NCBI RefSeq assembly: GCF_000247815.1
Contig: NC_021674.1
Coordinates: forward strand, 11,416,793-11,480,792
Length of the DNA: 64,000 nt
Direction: 5' to 3'
DNA from: Ficedula albicollis
Lineage: Eukaryota; Chordata; Aves; Passeriformes; Muscicapidae
Shown: positions 8,028 through 23,000 of the stretch, piece by piece
How the letters are laid out: every line of letters starts with the position of its first letter
How positions within the stretch are numbered: the stretch's first letter is position 1
Notes under the pieces: model-generated
Seen by the model: the letters and a program-made list of their open reading frames with translations, nothing else
What the model was told of the DNA's origin: nothing
The model's database searches: none
Position numbers and translations under genes: made by a program

Positions 8028-11000
8028 GTGGGTGCTTAAGTTTTTAACAAAATTTAACTTTTGTAAGCATGTGTTGGAAGTAAAGGAGGTGTTGTATTTT
8101 CTATACAAATTAAATGTCAGCCTTTGCTGTAGTTGAAATCTCGGGAGTAGACTGGCTCAGGAAATTCAAAATGATAGTGCTGTTTTCAGTAAATAATGAA
8201 TGTGACTTTGGAGTATTTGCATTGTTTTTACAGAGATTTACAGTTTGATTACTTTCTGGAGAAATAAATTATAGGAATGCAGGAAAGACTTTTCTGTTTG
8301 TGGGGTTTGGGTGTTTGTTTTTTTTTCTTGGACAAATAGGTTTTTGTTAAACTTGCTCTTTCTGTTACGTCTGTGTGTGGAAACTCTGGAGCAAGATGGT
8401 GGTAAAGCTCTTCTATGAATCTTTCAGTTTGTAGCCTTTTAGATATTTATTCCAAAGATCTAAGATGTTTTGTTTTGTTTTGTTTTGTTTTGTTTTGTTT
8501 TGTTTTGTTTTGTTTTGTTTTGTTTTGTTTTGTTTTGTTTTGTTTTGTTTTGTTTTGTTTTGTTTTGTTTTGTTTTGTTTTGTTTTGTTTTGTTTTGTTT
8601 TGTTTTGTTTTGTTTTGTTTTGTTTTGTTTTGTTTTGTTTTGTTTTGTTTTGTTTTGTTTTGTTTTGTTTTGTTTTGTTTTGTTTTGTTTTGTTTTGTTT
8701 TGTTTTGTTTTGTTTTGTTTTGTTTTGTTTTGTTTTGTTTTGTTTTGTTTTGTTTTGTTTTGTTTTGTCTGCATGAATGTTCCTGTAGATGTTGTTTTTC
8801 TGAGTGGGTGGAAACTGCAAAAGTAAAATATTTGAGCAATGGTCCCATACAAAAAGTATGTGGTTGCCCAGACTGCTTTTGAAGGGCATAACTGAGTAAA
8901 AACTGTGGTCTAATTTTCCCCCACTCTTCTGGATAAAGGCACTAAACAGTAAATGTTGTTTCAGATTCCTCTTCCTGATAATAATGAAAGCAAACAGTCA
9001 AAATCTATTCAAAGAAAGAGAGTGCTTCCATCTTGGATGCTGGAAAGAGATCTGGTGCAGAGGGTTTCCAAGCCTGTAATGACAGGAGGTAGGTTTGCAG
9101 TGTAATAACAATTGCATTCCAATATGAATTTTTGTGCTTTGATGTAATTTTAAAAATTATAATGGTGGTGGTAGGAAGAATTAATTTGCTACTTTCCATG
9201 CTCTTCCTTTGTCATCAGCCCTATGGGTGTGATAGTGCTCTTTTTAATCAGTTAATTTTCTTTCTGTTCTTTTTGTTTTTAATGCCAGTTAATAAACTCT
9301 GTTTGTACAACTGAGCGTTGGATGTTCTGGAGCCCTTTCCTATAAACGTGCCTATTTTGTGTGTAAATTCTAGGTAGTTTCTTTATCTTTAATTCCTAGC
9401 CTTCTCCACACTTAAGTCACACTTAGTGCCCTTCTAAATTTAGATTCTTAATTTCACAGGTTTTAAAGGTAGAAGGGTTTGAGTGGTGTTGCATGTTAAT
9501 TTTTTAATCATTACTGAATCAAACTTGGTTATTTAGTTGAAAGTTTTTTCCTAGGAGGAGCAGTTCATTACAGTCTGATAGTTTCTTACCAACACAAGGC
9601 TAAAATAGTGTTGCATTTCCTCCTATTCTTGCAGGAAAAGAAATTGCTAGACATGTCATGTACTGCTGCTGCTGCATATCAGCAGTGACAGCAGCAGAAG
9701 GCTGTGTTCAGTCACTGTCAGTGGGACACATATGGTGCCTATGCATCGGCACAAGCTCAAGAAGACTTTCTAACATGTCTGACTTTGGTCCTTGGAGCTT
9801 CTAAAACTGCCACTAGACAATCGTTCTACATGGCATTTATTGCCCTTGTGACTTGTATTGCTGGAACATGAGGGCTAAAGAAGCGAGAGGAGGAGACTTT
9901 CTGTCATTCCCTGTGCTGAACGCAGCACACCCCACCCTATTTGCCCTTTCTTTGCTGATCAGTCCAAGTGTATGTACTAGCTGGGAGTGTGTCTGCTCCC
10001 CTGTGTGCAGCAGCTCTGCTTTAGTGACTCTCTCTTCAGCTGCTGTTTCTGCTGAGATGCTGCGATGAATTTGGCTCTTAATGCCAAGCAGCCCCACAGG
10101 AGTATGTTCTGCAGTGTCTGACCAGTTGCTTTTTCTCTCCTGTTGTAAATATAGGTGTCTGTGTGCACTGATGAGGGCAACTGTGGCTTTAAACACCTCA
10201 TTGAAGTGCCATCCACCACACTGCCTATTCTTTTCCTCAAAAGCTAGTTTGGAAAAAATTGTAAGATGCCGAAGAAAATCTATGTTTCAGTAATATTTTC
10301 TTTCATCCCCCTTTTAAATCTAGACTGTTTCTTCCTGCCTTATTTATATAAAAATTGCATGGACTTCAACTGGCTGTGTCGAGTCCTGTACTGGTGTGAT
10401 ACTTTTCTTATGTTTGTGCTTTTGTTTTGCCTTTTTGGGGGAGTGGGGTTTGTTTGTTTATTTGTTTCTCTGCCTGAACTGTAATTTTGTTATATGTGTT
10501 AATATAATGTTTATTTCAAAGACTGACTGCTTTGATTGTGTCATTGTTTGTCGCGGCGGGGCGGTGGTGGCGTGTCACGACCTTCCAGAGAAGTGTCTTT
10601 AGAAAGACGTCCTGGTGCTTCAGGCAACATGCTCGCTCCCAGGCGAAGTGATTGAGCTCTTTTGTGATTCCTATTGGCGACGCTGAAGAGAAGGGACGAG
10701 AGCCTCGTATAGGGTTCCAAAGAGCAGCTTTATTCGTGTTCTCCTTGAAGGGGTCCAGAGACGAGAAGCTCAGAATAGGGTCGGGGGAGAAGGGTTTATA
10801 TAGGAAAACTTAGGGGAGGTGTAGAGCAACAGACCAATTCACTGAGGGTGCAGGGGGGGCACAAGGGGGGAAGGACCAACAGGATATAAACGATTTGCCT
10901 AGAGCAGAGAGGCATTGTGGGAGAAATAGTCTTCTCTATTATCAGAAAGTTGGGTGTCTAAGAGCCTTCTCTCCAAGGGAGAGTGGCTAACTCCATTCCT

Positions 11001-14000
11001 GTTGGCCCATCGGCCTCCACATATGTTCAGATTAGGAGCTGTGTGTGTGAGCTGTATCTGAAGGCCTGACCTTAAGGGGAACTGGGGGTACATGCAAACG
11101 TTATTGGAACTGTTTTCAAAGTATTTTTCACAGCAATTGATGTTTCTCATTACATGTGCCCAGTGTTCTGCTTTAATGATTTCTAGTGTCAGCATTTCAC
11201 TGAAAAAGTTACATTCCGAAAGTACTCTTTTCCTTTTTTTTTTTAAGATAGTAGGAAGAAAAAGGGCCAAGGACGGGGAGAAGGTCAAACAGAGTCGTTA
11301 AAATCAGAAGTACGTGTACAGCAGAAAAAAAGATTGGCTTCAGAAGAAGCTATAGAGCATTTTGAAGGTGGAGAGCAAGATCAAGGGAAAAGGAGCTGCC
11401 TTTGCATCCCTGTTCCTTCATCTCAGGTAACTTTTTGGCTCAGAGCAGAACCATGATATCACAAAAAATGAGAATGTAGTTGGCAATGTCATATTGAAGG
11501 GTGGGTGTACAACACAGCTTTTTGTTCTATGTATTCTGCTCATGATTTGTTGTTTTGAAATACCAGTCCGTTGGTTAGCTCTGTAGCAGGGATCATGGAA
11601 TCCTCAAAGATTTGGTTTTCTGCATTTCCTTCAAAGGATCTGGGACTTGGGCCCCTAATGTCCCACAGAAGTACCAGACTTTGAGCTTTGCAGCGAGGGG
11701 TAGGAATATGTGGGCCAGAGCACTGCTTCTGGGAGTGGCTGGTGCATGTGATTTCTTTTTCTGGGAACCTTTGGGGCTAGGTGATTGTGTGATACTGGTA
11801 CAATGTGACACTGGGCTTTGCTCAAGCTATTGCCATTCTAGTAGGTGAGGGTTTACGGTCAGATAAGGATGGTGTGTGGCTCAGCAACTGCTGTGTTTCA
11901 AAGTAGCAGGGCTGGAGACGGGGGGTCCTTCTCCGAGCTCCCCAGAAACACGCGTCCCCTCCGGAAGCTGCTCCCACCTACCCCTTTTGTCTGGAGTCGT
12001 CAAAGATCCTGGGTGTAACCCGGCAAGCTCCACTGGCATGATAATGGGGAAAATTCTTTAAATTGACACAGTAATAGAAAAACACTCAACCCCCAACACA
12101 TGTCCCTGTATATGGGCTGCAGTCATGCCCATAAAGATTTTTTTTTTCCATGAGCATGCAGGGATGGTTTGCACAGGAAACAAGTGACAGCTGCCAGGCA
12201 GATACACTTGTTAAATGTAGTCACTCCAAATTCGGTAGTACATTCCATTTCCTGGCCTTGGGCGAGGCAGGGGTTTTCCAGAGCACTCCTCAGTGCTGTG
12301 TCAGAGAGCATTTGGTCTGTGCATGACATCTCAGATGCATTATGATTTTATTTAGAACACACTTTAGCTCTCCAGGCTGCAGAGGCAAGGTGCCAGTCTT
12401 CAGCAAGGGGGTAAGGACTATAAATAGAGCAGGCTGGGCTGCCTTATAATTGTTTGAATCAAGGACTCTGAGGCAGAGATAAGGGGGTAGGAATAACAGC
12501 TCTTTTACTAATATATCTAACCGTACAAGCAGAAACAACAGCAGTTGTTAAAATTACCAACAAAACAGAACAGATAACTCGGTCCCAGTCCTTTCTCAAG
12601 CTGCAGGCACACTCTAGAGAAGCGACGGGAGCGGAGGTGGGAGGGGGCGGCAGCGGCCGCGCCGGTCTCGGGTGGGAGCGGGCTGGAGAGGGCAGCTCCT
12701 CGCTCACCGTTTGGGTTCTGGTGGTCAGCAGTGTCCGCAGAGGCAGGAGGTTGGAACGGGGAGATGCAGGGCAGGTGATCGCAGAGGCTCTGGCTCTCCT
12801 GCCTTCGGCCGCGTGGGCTGGAGACGGGGGGTCCTTCTCCGAGCTCCCCAGAAACACGCGTCCCCTCCGGAAACACGAGAGCCCCTCCGGAAGCCGCTGC
12901 CACCTATCCCTTTTGTCTGGAGTCGTCAAAGATCCTGGGTGTAACCCGGCCAGCTCCATTGGCATGATAATGGGGAAAATTCTTTAAATTGACACAGTAA
13001 TAGAAAAACACTCGACCCCCAACAAATGTGCTTATACCACCATCTCAAAAGCTGAATCAAAAAATGGAAAGGGAAAGAAAAAGTAGGCCTGAAACCCAAA
13101 ATGATGTGTGGGTGAACAGTAAGTGAACAGACCCTTTGGTCCAGCTTGTCCAGTGTCTCTGTGACCTCACAGTACAGCTGCATTTACAGGCAGTTAAATC
13201 CTTGCTATTAACATCCTGCAAGTGGTGAAAAGAGAAGGATCATTGCTAAAGACAAACAAAGCATATTCTGGTGAGAGCAAACTGAGGGTTTCACTGCAAG
13301 TTTAAGAAATTGCTCTCAGGACTTTGCAGAAAAACTGGTATATTAGGGCAAGCAAGAGCAATAGCCATAGAGAGCTCTGAAAGACTGTACTTTGGATATC
13401 AGAGCCTAAATCACTGTCCTGCTGTCGTGTTTAATTGAGAAGATTGAATCTCGTTTCAATTGAGAAAATGTTGTGCAGGGAAGAAAGCAGAACTATCTGA
13501 ATTGTAGTTGGAAGCGACCACCAGAAGGTGCCAAGGCCCCTCACATGCTGTCCCAGCATTGAGCACTGGTGGCTTTTGCTTACCCTGGATCACAGCCTGG
13601 AGCGTAGCTGATCCTAATCAATGCAAGTCTTCTGTCTCCTTATGTGTAATACAGGCAGTGGGTTGAAATACATGGTAGAGAACTCACAATTGGTAGTGGC
13701 AAATAACAGTAATTTATGCTATCTTTTGCAAAGGAAGGCTTATTTCTTAAGTTGCAGTTGATTGCTGAGCTGTGTTTTGGGAGTTGTCTTTGTCTCCTAG
13801 TTGAGTCACTAAATGTGCTTCTGTGAGGATCATCTGATATTAATGCTGACTTTGCCCTTTCTTAATCACGTTATTGCTCAAATGTAATTGTCTCTGGTTT
13901 TGGATAACATTTTATGAGACTTGCATTGAAAGGAACAAAATCAAATAGGAAATCACTGGCTGATTTTTAAGCTTTGCCAAGCACACCTGTGTAAACTAAG

Positions 14001-17000
14001 TATAAATTTATGGGAGGGGAAATTATAGATTATAATCTTTAGAAAGCAGAGACTTTTGAATAGTTCTAGAATGTATCGAAGTAGTTGAGCCTTGAATAGG
14101 CTTCCAGGTAATGTCTCAGTTGTCAGGACAGTGTTCTTTCCTCAGTTGTGTATCTAATATTCTTTTTCTAAAGAACACATTTCTTATTTTAGATGTACAT
14201 TTTTTTCCAAAATTTAAAATGCAGTTTGTGTCAAAACAGAAATATTTGCTTAATGGTGTCTATGACAGACTGTTATGATATAGAGTCATGAGCTGAAGCA
14301 TTTAAGATGTATCAATGTGGGATTAACCTCAGGGTATGTATCCTGTGTTGCCATGTATCTTCTGTATAGGTAAATAGGTATATACTCTGTATATCTTGGT
14401 GCTTAAATTATTAAGAAATTCAATAAATTAATAATTCCTTAATCATGTAAATTGATTCTTGATTAGCAGTATACATTCTTCTGCAGTCTACTACATCTTC
14501 ATCTGTATAATCCCCAATAATTTTTCAGGAGGAGTGCTTTTAATTGTAAGTTAATTTAAACTAGTCCTTGGACTGTTTACAAACTGAGGTGGTGAGAGAA
14601 GAGGTCATGTTGCGAGTGAACTGAGGCTGAGGAAGGAAGCAGTTAGATAAGCTTTTCTTTTAACAATGTGGGCTCTCTGTGGGTTTTCTGAACTTGAGTT
14701 TTTTATTCAGCAGCTGTGTTTAGTAGTGAACTAGAGTTTGGGGTGTAGAAGATTTTTAAGGTCTGGACCAGACAATCTTTCAAGGTCCTTTCTAACCTGG
14801 GCTGTTCTGTAACTGATTTTGAAAGCAGGGATGATGAGACACAGGTTTACTTCAGAGCTTTTAATTCTGAGGAGTGTAAATTTCCAGGTTCTTCAAAGTG
14901 TAACCTTGTTCCACAGAGTACATCTGGATTTCCTCTTGAGACTATCATGAGGGATATGGAAAGAAGTGGCAAGACTGGAACAAAAATCCCTGGAAGTTCT
15001 CTGGAAAAAAATGATAGGCAGCTGCATAGCATATGGTCTAAAAGAGTTGGTCATATCTCCAGTGAAGACAATAGAATTGAGGAAACAGAAAACAAAGAGC
15101 AGATTACTGGTTCTACAAGCCAACAAGCTCACTGGGGCAGGACTTCCCAATATTTTGGTGCCCAGGAAGGGATTCTTGAGCCTGATGCAAATCTGGACTA
15201 CAACACTGAGATTTCTGATTCAGCCAGAAGTGCAGATGCTTCAGAAATCTCCAAACAGATGCAGCATAAGAGGACACCTTGCATGTATGGAAGTGGCTGT
15301 TACAGGTAAAGCAAAATTAAAACCAGCTTAGGTTATCTTTTTTTCAGAAGTAACTTATTAGCTATGGAAGAGAAAACTGTAAATGTGTTACAAGCTTTGA
15401 TTTGGAAAAAAATCTTTTGGTGAACAGGGGACTGAGGAGAAACAAATAGCAGAACACTAATTTTAGAAGGGTGAAAGGAGGAGCTGGGATGTCTTGCTAA
15501 CTCCTAATACAACCCAAACAAAGGATGAAGTACTTGACCAAATTAAAAGATTAAGTGGGAAATAAAATATAAGAGTCCATTATAAAAGGAAAAGAAATAA
15601 AAGACCTGTGTGTATGGTATGAGGTACTAGCAGGGAGAAGAGATGTAAAAGGTTAAAATGCCCAAATACAGACCCTGTGGGTTTGTTTTATTAGCAGGTG
15701 AGTCTTATATGAAAGATTATTGTGTTTATTGAAGTTACTGCCTGCTTTGTGATCTGAATGTTTAAAATACTTACCATTTGTCATCCTTAAATAATCAAGA
15801 ATTTATTTTATTATAACTTGGTGTTTCTGCAATTGTTTAAGCTTTCAGTCACCCCTAAAAGCAAAATGAAGCATACTTAGAACTTATGGTTAACCCTCAT
15901 GTGACAGTCTTTGGAAATACTGCAAGTGAGGAATAAGTGGGGTTTTTTATCTTCTTTTTCTCCCACTCATATCCTTTCAAGATGGAGGTAGTAGAACATT
16001 TGTCATACAAATGTTCCAGAGAAGTTCCAAAATGCCATGCTTGGTGCCTGGCCTCCTGCTAGTTCTTTCTGCCCAGAAAAGATCTGTGCTGTCCTGTGGT
16101 GTTATATATTGAACAGAAGGTTGAAATCTAGAGGTGCTCTTGAGTCAAAAAAATCTCCAGTGACCTGTGAACTACATTTAGGAGGAGGTTTTGAGCTCTA
16201 GATAATCCCATGTACTTTGTAAATGCAAAAGACAAGGCTAATCCAGGAAACAGCAGATCCTGTGACTTTTTTATCTTCCCCCAAGGGGCTTCAGCAATAA
16301 TAAAAACAGTGAGTCTGATTAGGAACAAAACAAGCACCAGTGACCAGGTTCCTTTATGTTTGGTGGGCCTGATGCTGAGGAAACTGTGTATATTGAAACT
16401 GTAAAGTTGTTGTATTCATGAGCACATCACATGTCAGTTTTCATGTAACTTTGACTTACCTCATTTTTTCCCCTTAATGATTATGACAAAAGCATGTCTT
16501 ATTAGACAGTTATGTTGATCCAGTAGCACAAATGCAGCTTTTGATTTGCTCCACCTATTTTGAATTTTGCTGAGACAAGTTTTGCCCTGTATAGGTATTA
16601 AGGAGATTATCTGTAGCTTGCTTGTGGAGTTTCCTGAGTGAAAGATACATGGAAATGGGATTTAAATAATTAATACTAAATATCTGGTATTTTTCAAATG
16701 TTAAAAGGCGGCCTGAATGGCCAGAGGAGCTCACAGTGTTTAAGTCATCATTTTGTAAAAGCTGTACAAATGCTCTTCTGTTATGGTCGTACTTGAAATG
16801 CTAAAATGAATATTGATTCTCTTCTATGAAGTTCAGAAGAGGTACTTGTGAATCTAAAGGAATTTCTCTGATCCATGAGGAAGTTGCTGTGTATGGAGGT
16901 GGCTGCACACGTCCTTGGTGTGTTCCATACTTGCTTTTAAATGCAGCTGTAGCTAGTCTAAGTTAAAGCAGTAAGTACTCTGTAGCTGAAAGTTGTTATT

Positions 17001-20000
17001 CCTCCTGCTTGAAGCAGACAGCCCACTTTATAATTTGCAGAAACACACTAGAGGTTATGTACTTTGGGAATAATTGAGGTAATCACTAAAGTATTTTGTA
17101 GATGTCTTTTGGAAAATAATTTATTTTAAAATCTCACATTTCTTGCTTCTCACTATTATGCTTGGAAAAAAAGTCTCTGAGAAATTATAGGGGAAAAATA
17201 GATTTGCCTTTGCTACTAGTATGTTAATTTTGATGTAATTTTTGTAGCATGTTTTGATCTGTCACATGAATTTCTCCTGAAGTCAGAACTTGATTTTCTG
17301 TATTCTTTTTAACTCCACTTAAAACAGTTCTAGAAAGAAGAAAACTCTTTTTAAAGTGATGTTAATGACTAGTGAGTGGTATGTGTACATAGCTCTTGCC
17401 TAGAAATGGTAGAAATGTTCTTTCAGTGATGCATAAATTTGTGTTCCCTACTTGTTCACCTCAAATTCAAGCGCTGTAGAGGAAGAAGTTGTGGATGATG
17501 GTCTTCTGCTGTCCTCACTAACACTGGTGTGACTGAGCTACACATAGAGTTGTTAGTGTCTTGTGGTACAACTTAAAGTCAGCATGCTAATTTGTAATTA
17601 AAATAAAATCTGTGTGTGTGTCAGAGGTCTGAAACTTAAAGCTGATGGGAAATAGGAAAATTCCTGGTTTAATTTCTGTTGCAGCAGGTGCTAAGGCAAA
17701 ATTTCTTCTGTTATCCTGAAAGTAGGTCATAGATTCTGCATCAAGTTAAACATTAAAAGCTCCTCTTCATGTAACCACAGAACAATGAGGTGTCAGTGAT
17801 TCAGTAACACATTTTATATGTCCCCTTCTTGTGTTGAAGAGTCAGTTTCGGTGTATATTTGTCTTTTGCAGGAAGAATCCCGTTCACTTCCAGCAGTTCA
17901 GTCATCCTAATGATGATGACTATCATGACATGGAGATGGTGGCTAAGGATGACAATGACAACCGGCCGGAGTGTCCATATGGAATGGCTTGTTATAGGTG
18001 AGAAACACTGCAAAGTGGCTTTTCTTGTTTACAGATTAAGAATGTTCTCCCCTGCAGTTGCAGAAAGACAGTAGAATAATGACTAATTCTTGATGTTGAC
18101 TTTGACTGTAGCCTTCCTTTACTACAGCCAGACTGATATCCTTAAAGCACCCAAGTCTGTGCATATCTTTAACATTGACACAGTAAAAATCACTATTTTG
18201 GTAATGATATCAGCTGTCAGAGATGAAAACTTGACTATTCAAAGAGCCCATTCGGTAGTCTGGAGATCACCACTGTATCTCTTTTCAAGATTCAGTAACT
18301 TGTTCTTTTAGATAAACAATTTATTGTTACATGTTGTTCTTCATCTGTAACTTTTAGTTTAAAATTTGATAATGTATTTGTTGGGATTTTGTACAAAAAC
18401 TATTTTAATCAGTAATTGATTTGTTACAAAGCATAATTGAGGTAACAGCAATAAAATCCAGTTTATGGCTGCTGTTTCTTTTAAGCACTGTTGATTTTCT
18501 TCAAAATATTGTTGTATTCCATTTGTTTTTCAATATCTAGATTTTACATATTTAGCAGACTGTATAATTATCACAATAGACAAGAAGATATATTTTGAGG
18601 CAATAGCATTTGTATGAGAGCATGCTGAAACTGGTGGCTGCTGTTAAAGATTGTTTCCGCACAGAAACATTTTCTCCTGGAAAGTGTGGCTGTCCTAAAA
18701 AGCATGGTCTCTGTGAAATGTAACAAAATGAAGACAGCTCTTAGGAGAAAAACTTGGTGATACTCAGCTAATGGAGAAAAAGTGGTTCTCTTAAAAACAC
18801 CTATGAGGTGAATTTCCCATCTCCAGCTGAGCAATATAGGCTTAAATCAGTAATGAAATTGCCAACATACTTTTCAGGATTGCAATGGATGCTTTATCTA
18901 AACCCCAAACTGCCTCTCCTTCCAGATAAGACAACCTCTGTATTGCATTAGTTGATAATTTCTTAATCTGTTTCATTCTTTGTGGATAGAGGAAAGGAGG
19001 CAGCCATGAAAAATCAATCATTCTTTTGATGAAGCAACAGATAGAATTTGAAGGGGTTTTGTGTTAATTTTGTTGTCATTATCTGTTGTCTATTATTTGA
19101 CTGATGTAAATGCTGTGCCTTGAAAATTATCCATAAAATACCAGGGAATTCTGCACTTCCTGAATGTGGAACAAGGTGATGGAATCAAGGTTTTACTGTT
19201 TTCTTCTTTGCAGGAAGAACCCCCAGCACAAACTGGAATACAAGCACAGTGCACCTCCAGGTGGGCCAATGTATCAATATTACAGAAATATAGAAAATTC
19301 TGAATTGGAAGGGACCCGCAAGGACCATTAAGTCCATCTCAATAAAATGCTTAATCTCTCTTTAGGGAATAAAGTTGCATTTATAGCTCTCTATGTATTA
19401 GGATTATTTTTTTCTAGGATTTTTTTAAAATCAGAAATTCTCAGATAAGATACAGTTTTAAAGTATTCTGATTCTCTAAACAAAATACAGCAACCATATC
19501 TGTCGTCTTTTTGTGTTGGATTTTTTTACCAGTGATTTTCTTACTGTGAGAACTAATTTTTGCATTTATGTTCTCTTGAGACCTTCTTGAGGCCTGGAGA
19601 GAATATAACTAAAACTGAATTTGAGTTCCTAATTTAACACTTCGTAGTCTTTTTTATATTCCAGTAATTTGATTTGGGGCAAAAAACACAGGGAAGTGTG
19701 CTGTTTACGTTTTGTCTGCTCTTAAAGAGTTGAAAGAGATACTTCTTTGGTTTATTTTTCTTGGGTGCTTTCTCTTGATTATTGGATTGGAGTTTTTCCA
19801 CATGAAATCCCAATGCAATAAACAGTAGTTTAGAGCAGAACACTTATGAAAATGTCATGATAATGCATTTTACTTTGAAGATTCAGGGCTATGACATTAT
19901 TAAGAAAGAACAGCATTTATGGAAACGGTAGAGTAAAATATTTAAATGCCCTAAAATATTCCAATTTCCTGCTTAAAAACCCCTAGTCAGAATTGATGAC

Positions 20001-23000
20001 ATTCATCTACAGATGGCAGGGGTAATAATTTTAAGCATAGTTTATTTGGGTAATCTCTTGGGAATGATTCAAGACAAAAATGGTATTTTTGGAGCATCAG
20101 AGTAGTTTTTATACCTGTAAATACAGCACAACCATTTCAGCATTTGTTTAATAGGTCAGTTTTCTGTTGTAGCAGCTCTAAGAATAACTCTTATGGCAAG
20201 GTTCCCTCTGTCCTAACAACTTCCCTTTCTTTAGTAACTGGAAGAGGAACACTACAACGAACTTCAAGCCGTGGTGAGTGTATTTAAAGTTATGAGTGGG
20301 CACATTAACCTGAGACAACACAGTTGGTCTGCTGTGGCTCTTTTGCAGCATTTAATAGTGCTAGAGATGCTTGATAATACTTAGCTGAGGAGAAAGTAGT
20401 CATTATTTTAGTAAAATCTTTTTTGTTTTCTTACAAGTAAGAGCACTTCAGCTGAATTTGTGCCAGTCTTCCTGAATAATCATACCTGTATTTCCCTAGA
20501 AGCAGACAAGAAAACAAACATATTTTAAGGAGAGACACATATAGCTAGATGGTATCTTCCATCTTCACTCCTTACACAGCACCCATAATAGGATGAAAGG
20601 AATTCAGTATTTCATGCACGGCTAGTTAATGTTGCCTTGTAAGGAGTGATAGCTCCTGCAACATGGAGATACTCTCTCAGCATTGACCTTTAAATAACTT
20701 TCAGGTGAAAATCTGTGCATGTGCTGATGAACTTGCTTACTCTTACTGTGAGGTATTGATGTTTCAGGGCTTGTTAGGATCAAAGTGTAGAAGTTTATGT
20801 ATCTTGTGAGCACATAGACTCAAGTTTTAAACATGCTTAGGTCTGCTTCCAGGATTCTTTTGTGTCTCATCTTCCAAATGTGAAGCTTCCTATGCTTTCT
20901 AAAATTAAAAGTGAGCAGCCTGAAAATCTGATGCTGTTCAGTCTTTGCTTTCAGTGGCTGGAGTAAGGCAGGAGGGTGTGGAACTTCGGCAATTTGAGTG
21001 GGAGTGAGAACGGGCTTGCCTTCCTTGAGATCACCAAGGAGTGGCTGGAAATGTCCTAAAGAAATCTTCAAAACAGATCTGCTTTCCACAGAAAAGAAAT
21101 AAAAGTGCCAATATCTGTAGTTAGCTAGGCAAAGTGTTTTGGCCTCCATTTCTGTTATGGGTGAATGCGGGAGGTTGTTTTAAACTTACCATGAAAAATT
21201 TCTTTGCCATACCATTTCCTTATCAAGTTTGTGTGAACTTTGGCTATCATCAAATATTTGCTATGCTTATATCTGTGCACCAGCATATTCTGAGGAATGT
21301 TTGTTTCCTGTGTGCTTTAGTGCATCCTGTGTTACAAGTACCAGCCCCATCTTGGTTAGCGGTCAGTGGTAGAAATCTGTGTTACAGCATTGAGGCATCC
21401 ACTGAGTGGTGAAGATTTTAGAATGAAGAAGGCTGGGCTCTGTGCATATCTGAAAGTCTAAATATATTCTTGAAGATTTTAAATTGTAGCTGTGCCTCTC
21501 ATAAGAGCGTGATTCTTACCGAAATAGTAGGTCCTGTGTGTTCAGCTGATGGTCAGGAAGGAGTGACTCTGAAGGAAAAAAGTGCTGTTCTTGTAGCATG
21601 TAAAACTTGCACACAGAAGTGAAATTCAGTCTGTCAAATTCAACTTTTCTTACGAAGAACAAACTGGGGAAGAATTGATATTCTCCACACATGGGAAAGA
21701 AGGGAATTAATTTATTAAGGTCTCTTTATACTTACTATTTAAATTTTTTTTAATGTCTTGTTGACTGGCTTACTTAGCTCTGTGAAGGGCAAAGCTTATA
21801 AAAGGCAGTGCTCAGCAAGTTCACACCTGAGGCTGCCATACCACATCCTGCAGGGTTAGACAGACAGTAAGGGCTCCATTAACCTTATTTTGTCATATTT
21901 GGCACAACTGCACTGTTAGACACAGCAGGATTAAATTCCCTACAAGTGTATTTAAATTCCACCAGCCAAGAGAAGAGAGGAGCCCTCCACATGACAGTTA
22001 ACATGGTTAGCTTTTAAGTCTAATTGCTGCCAGAATTGCTTGTAGAGAATGTTCAGAAAAATAGTCTGAGACAAATTAGTGGGGAATAGTTGTAGGGAAG
22101 GAATTGAAAAAAACAGTCAGAGTAATGCTGTCATTAAAATATCACTACTGAATGGCTTCTCTAGGTTGTTGCTACTGAGATAAATAACACCTATAAGTAA
22201 CTATGGAATATGCAGGATTCCCCTACAAACTTTTGTGTAGCTTTTCTAGCTGATCAGCTCACTTCAAAATAGAACATTTGGAGGGAGCAGCCATTAAGCC
22301 TTTTTCCCCCCACATCAAGGAGATACTTTCATAGAAAGTTTCAAGGTCATTTTTATACATATGCTACTAGAGAAAAGTCAAAATTGAACTAAATCATCAG
22401 CTTTAGGGGTTGTAGGGCTGAATTAAACTACAGTGGAAGGAAGTGGAGAGGAAAGGCATAAAAGGAAATACATCACTCACTGCTAAAATCAAAGCATTGA
22501 TGTATGGGGAGGAAGAGTGTAGTATGCACTTCCTATACTTATAGGAAGAATATGAAAGTCATCAGTATTTTCCAGAATTCCTCCTTCTGTTGTAAAATAC
22601 CACTCACAGTGCTGTTAAAGTGACAAAGGGCTTTTCTTTGATAGGCAGCACTTGGGCTTATTATTCTCATAACCTCAGTGTGAGAAGGGGGATTTTGTTC
22701 TTACTTTATTCAGCATTCTTCATTTTGACCCCTCCCCTCTAAGACATAATTAATTCTGCAAGGACTGTAGTCTGTGATTCTGCTTAGAAATGCTGCTGGT
22801 TATGGGCTAACATGGTGTCTTGATTTGAAACAAATTGGGAGGAAACATTCTGAAATTAACCTGTTAATTCCTAGTTATGGCATACTTAATTTCCTCTGAA
22901 GTGTGTTAAACAATAAGCCAGCAAGTATAAAAAGGAAGGTAACCCTGGAACAGGAGCATTCCCACTCACAGAAAAGTGTGACTGATAGAGGCTGTGTCCG

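Larger units (their letters stand above)
11427..14916 (+). other. APLF intron
   Basis: Intron of 3.5 kb holding related ERV LTR copies (11908-12098 and 12451-13024) and a short CR1 3' end (14738-14815). No other gene was recognised. Confidence 0.8.

Noticed and set aside
8413..8889. Repetitive FCFVL and NKTKQ proteins on both strands
   Set aside because: Translations of the TTTTG pentanucleotide array; no gene evidence.
9634..9803. Possible extra APLF exon after a CTTGCAG acceptor (GGKEIARH)
   Set aside because: Including it would break the phase-consistent join between 9088 and 11248 with a stop codon, and no APLF homology was seen.
12459..12965. 168-codon minus-strand frame
   Set aside because: Inside the family D LTR, kept open by its GC-rich middle.
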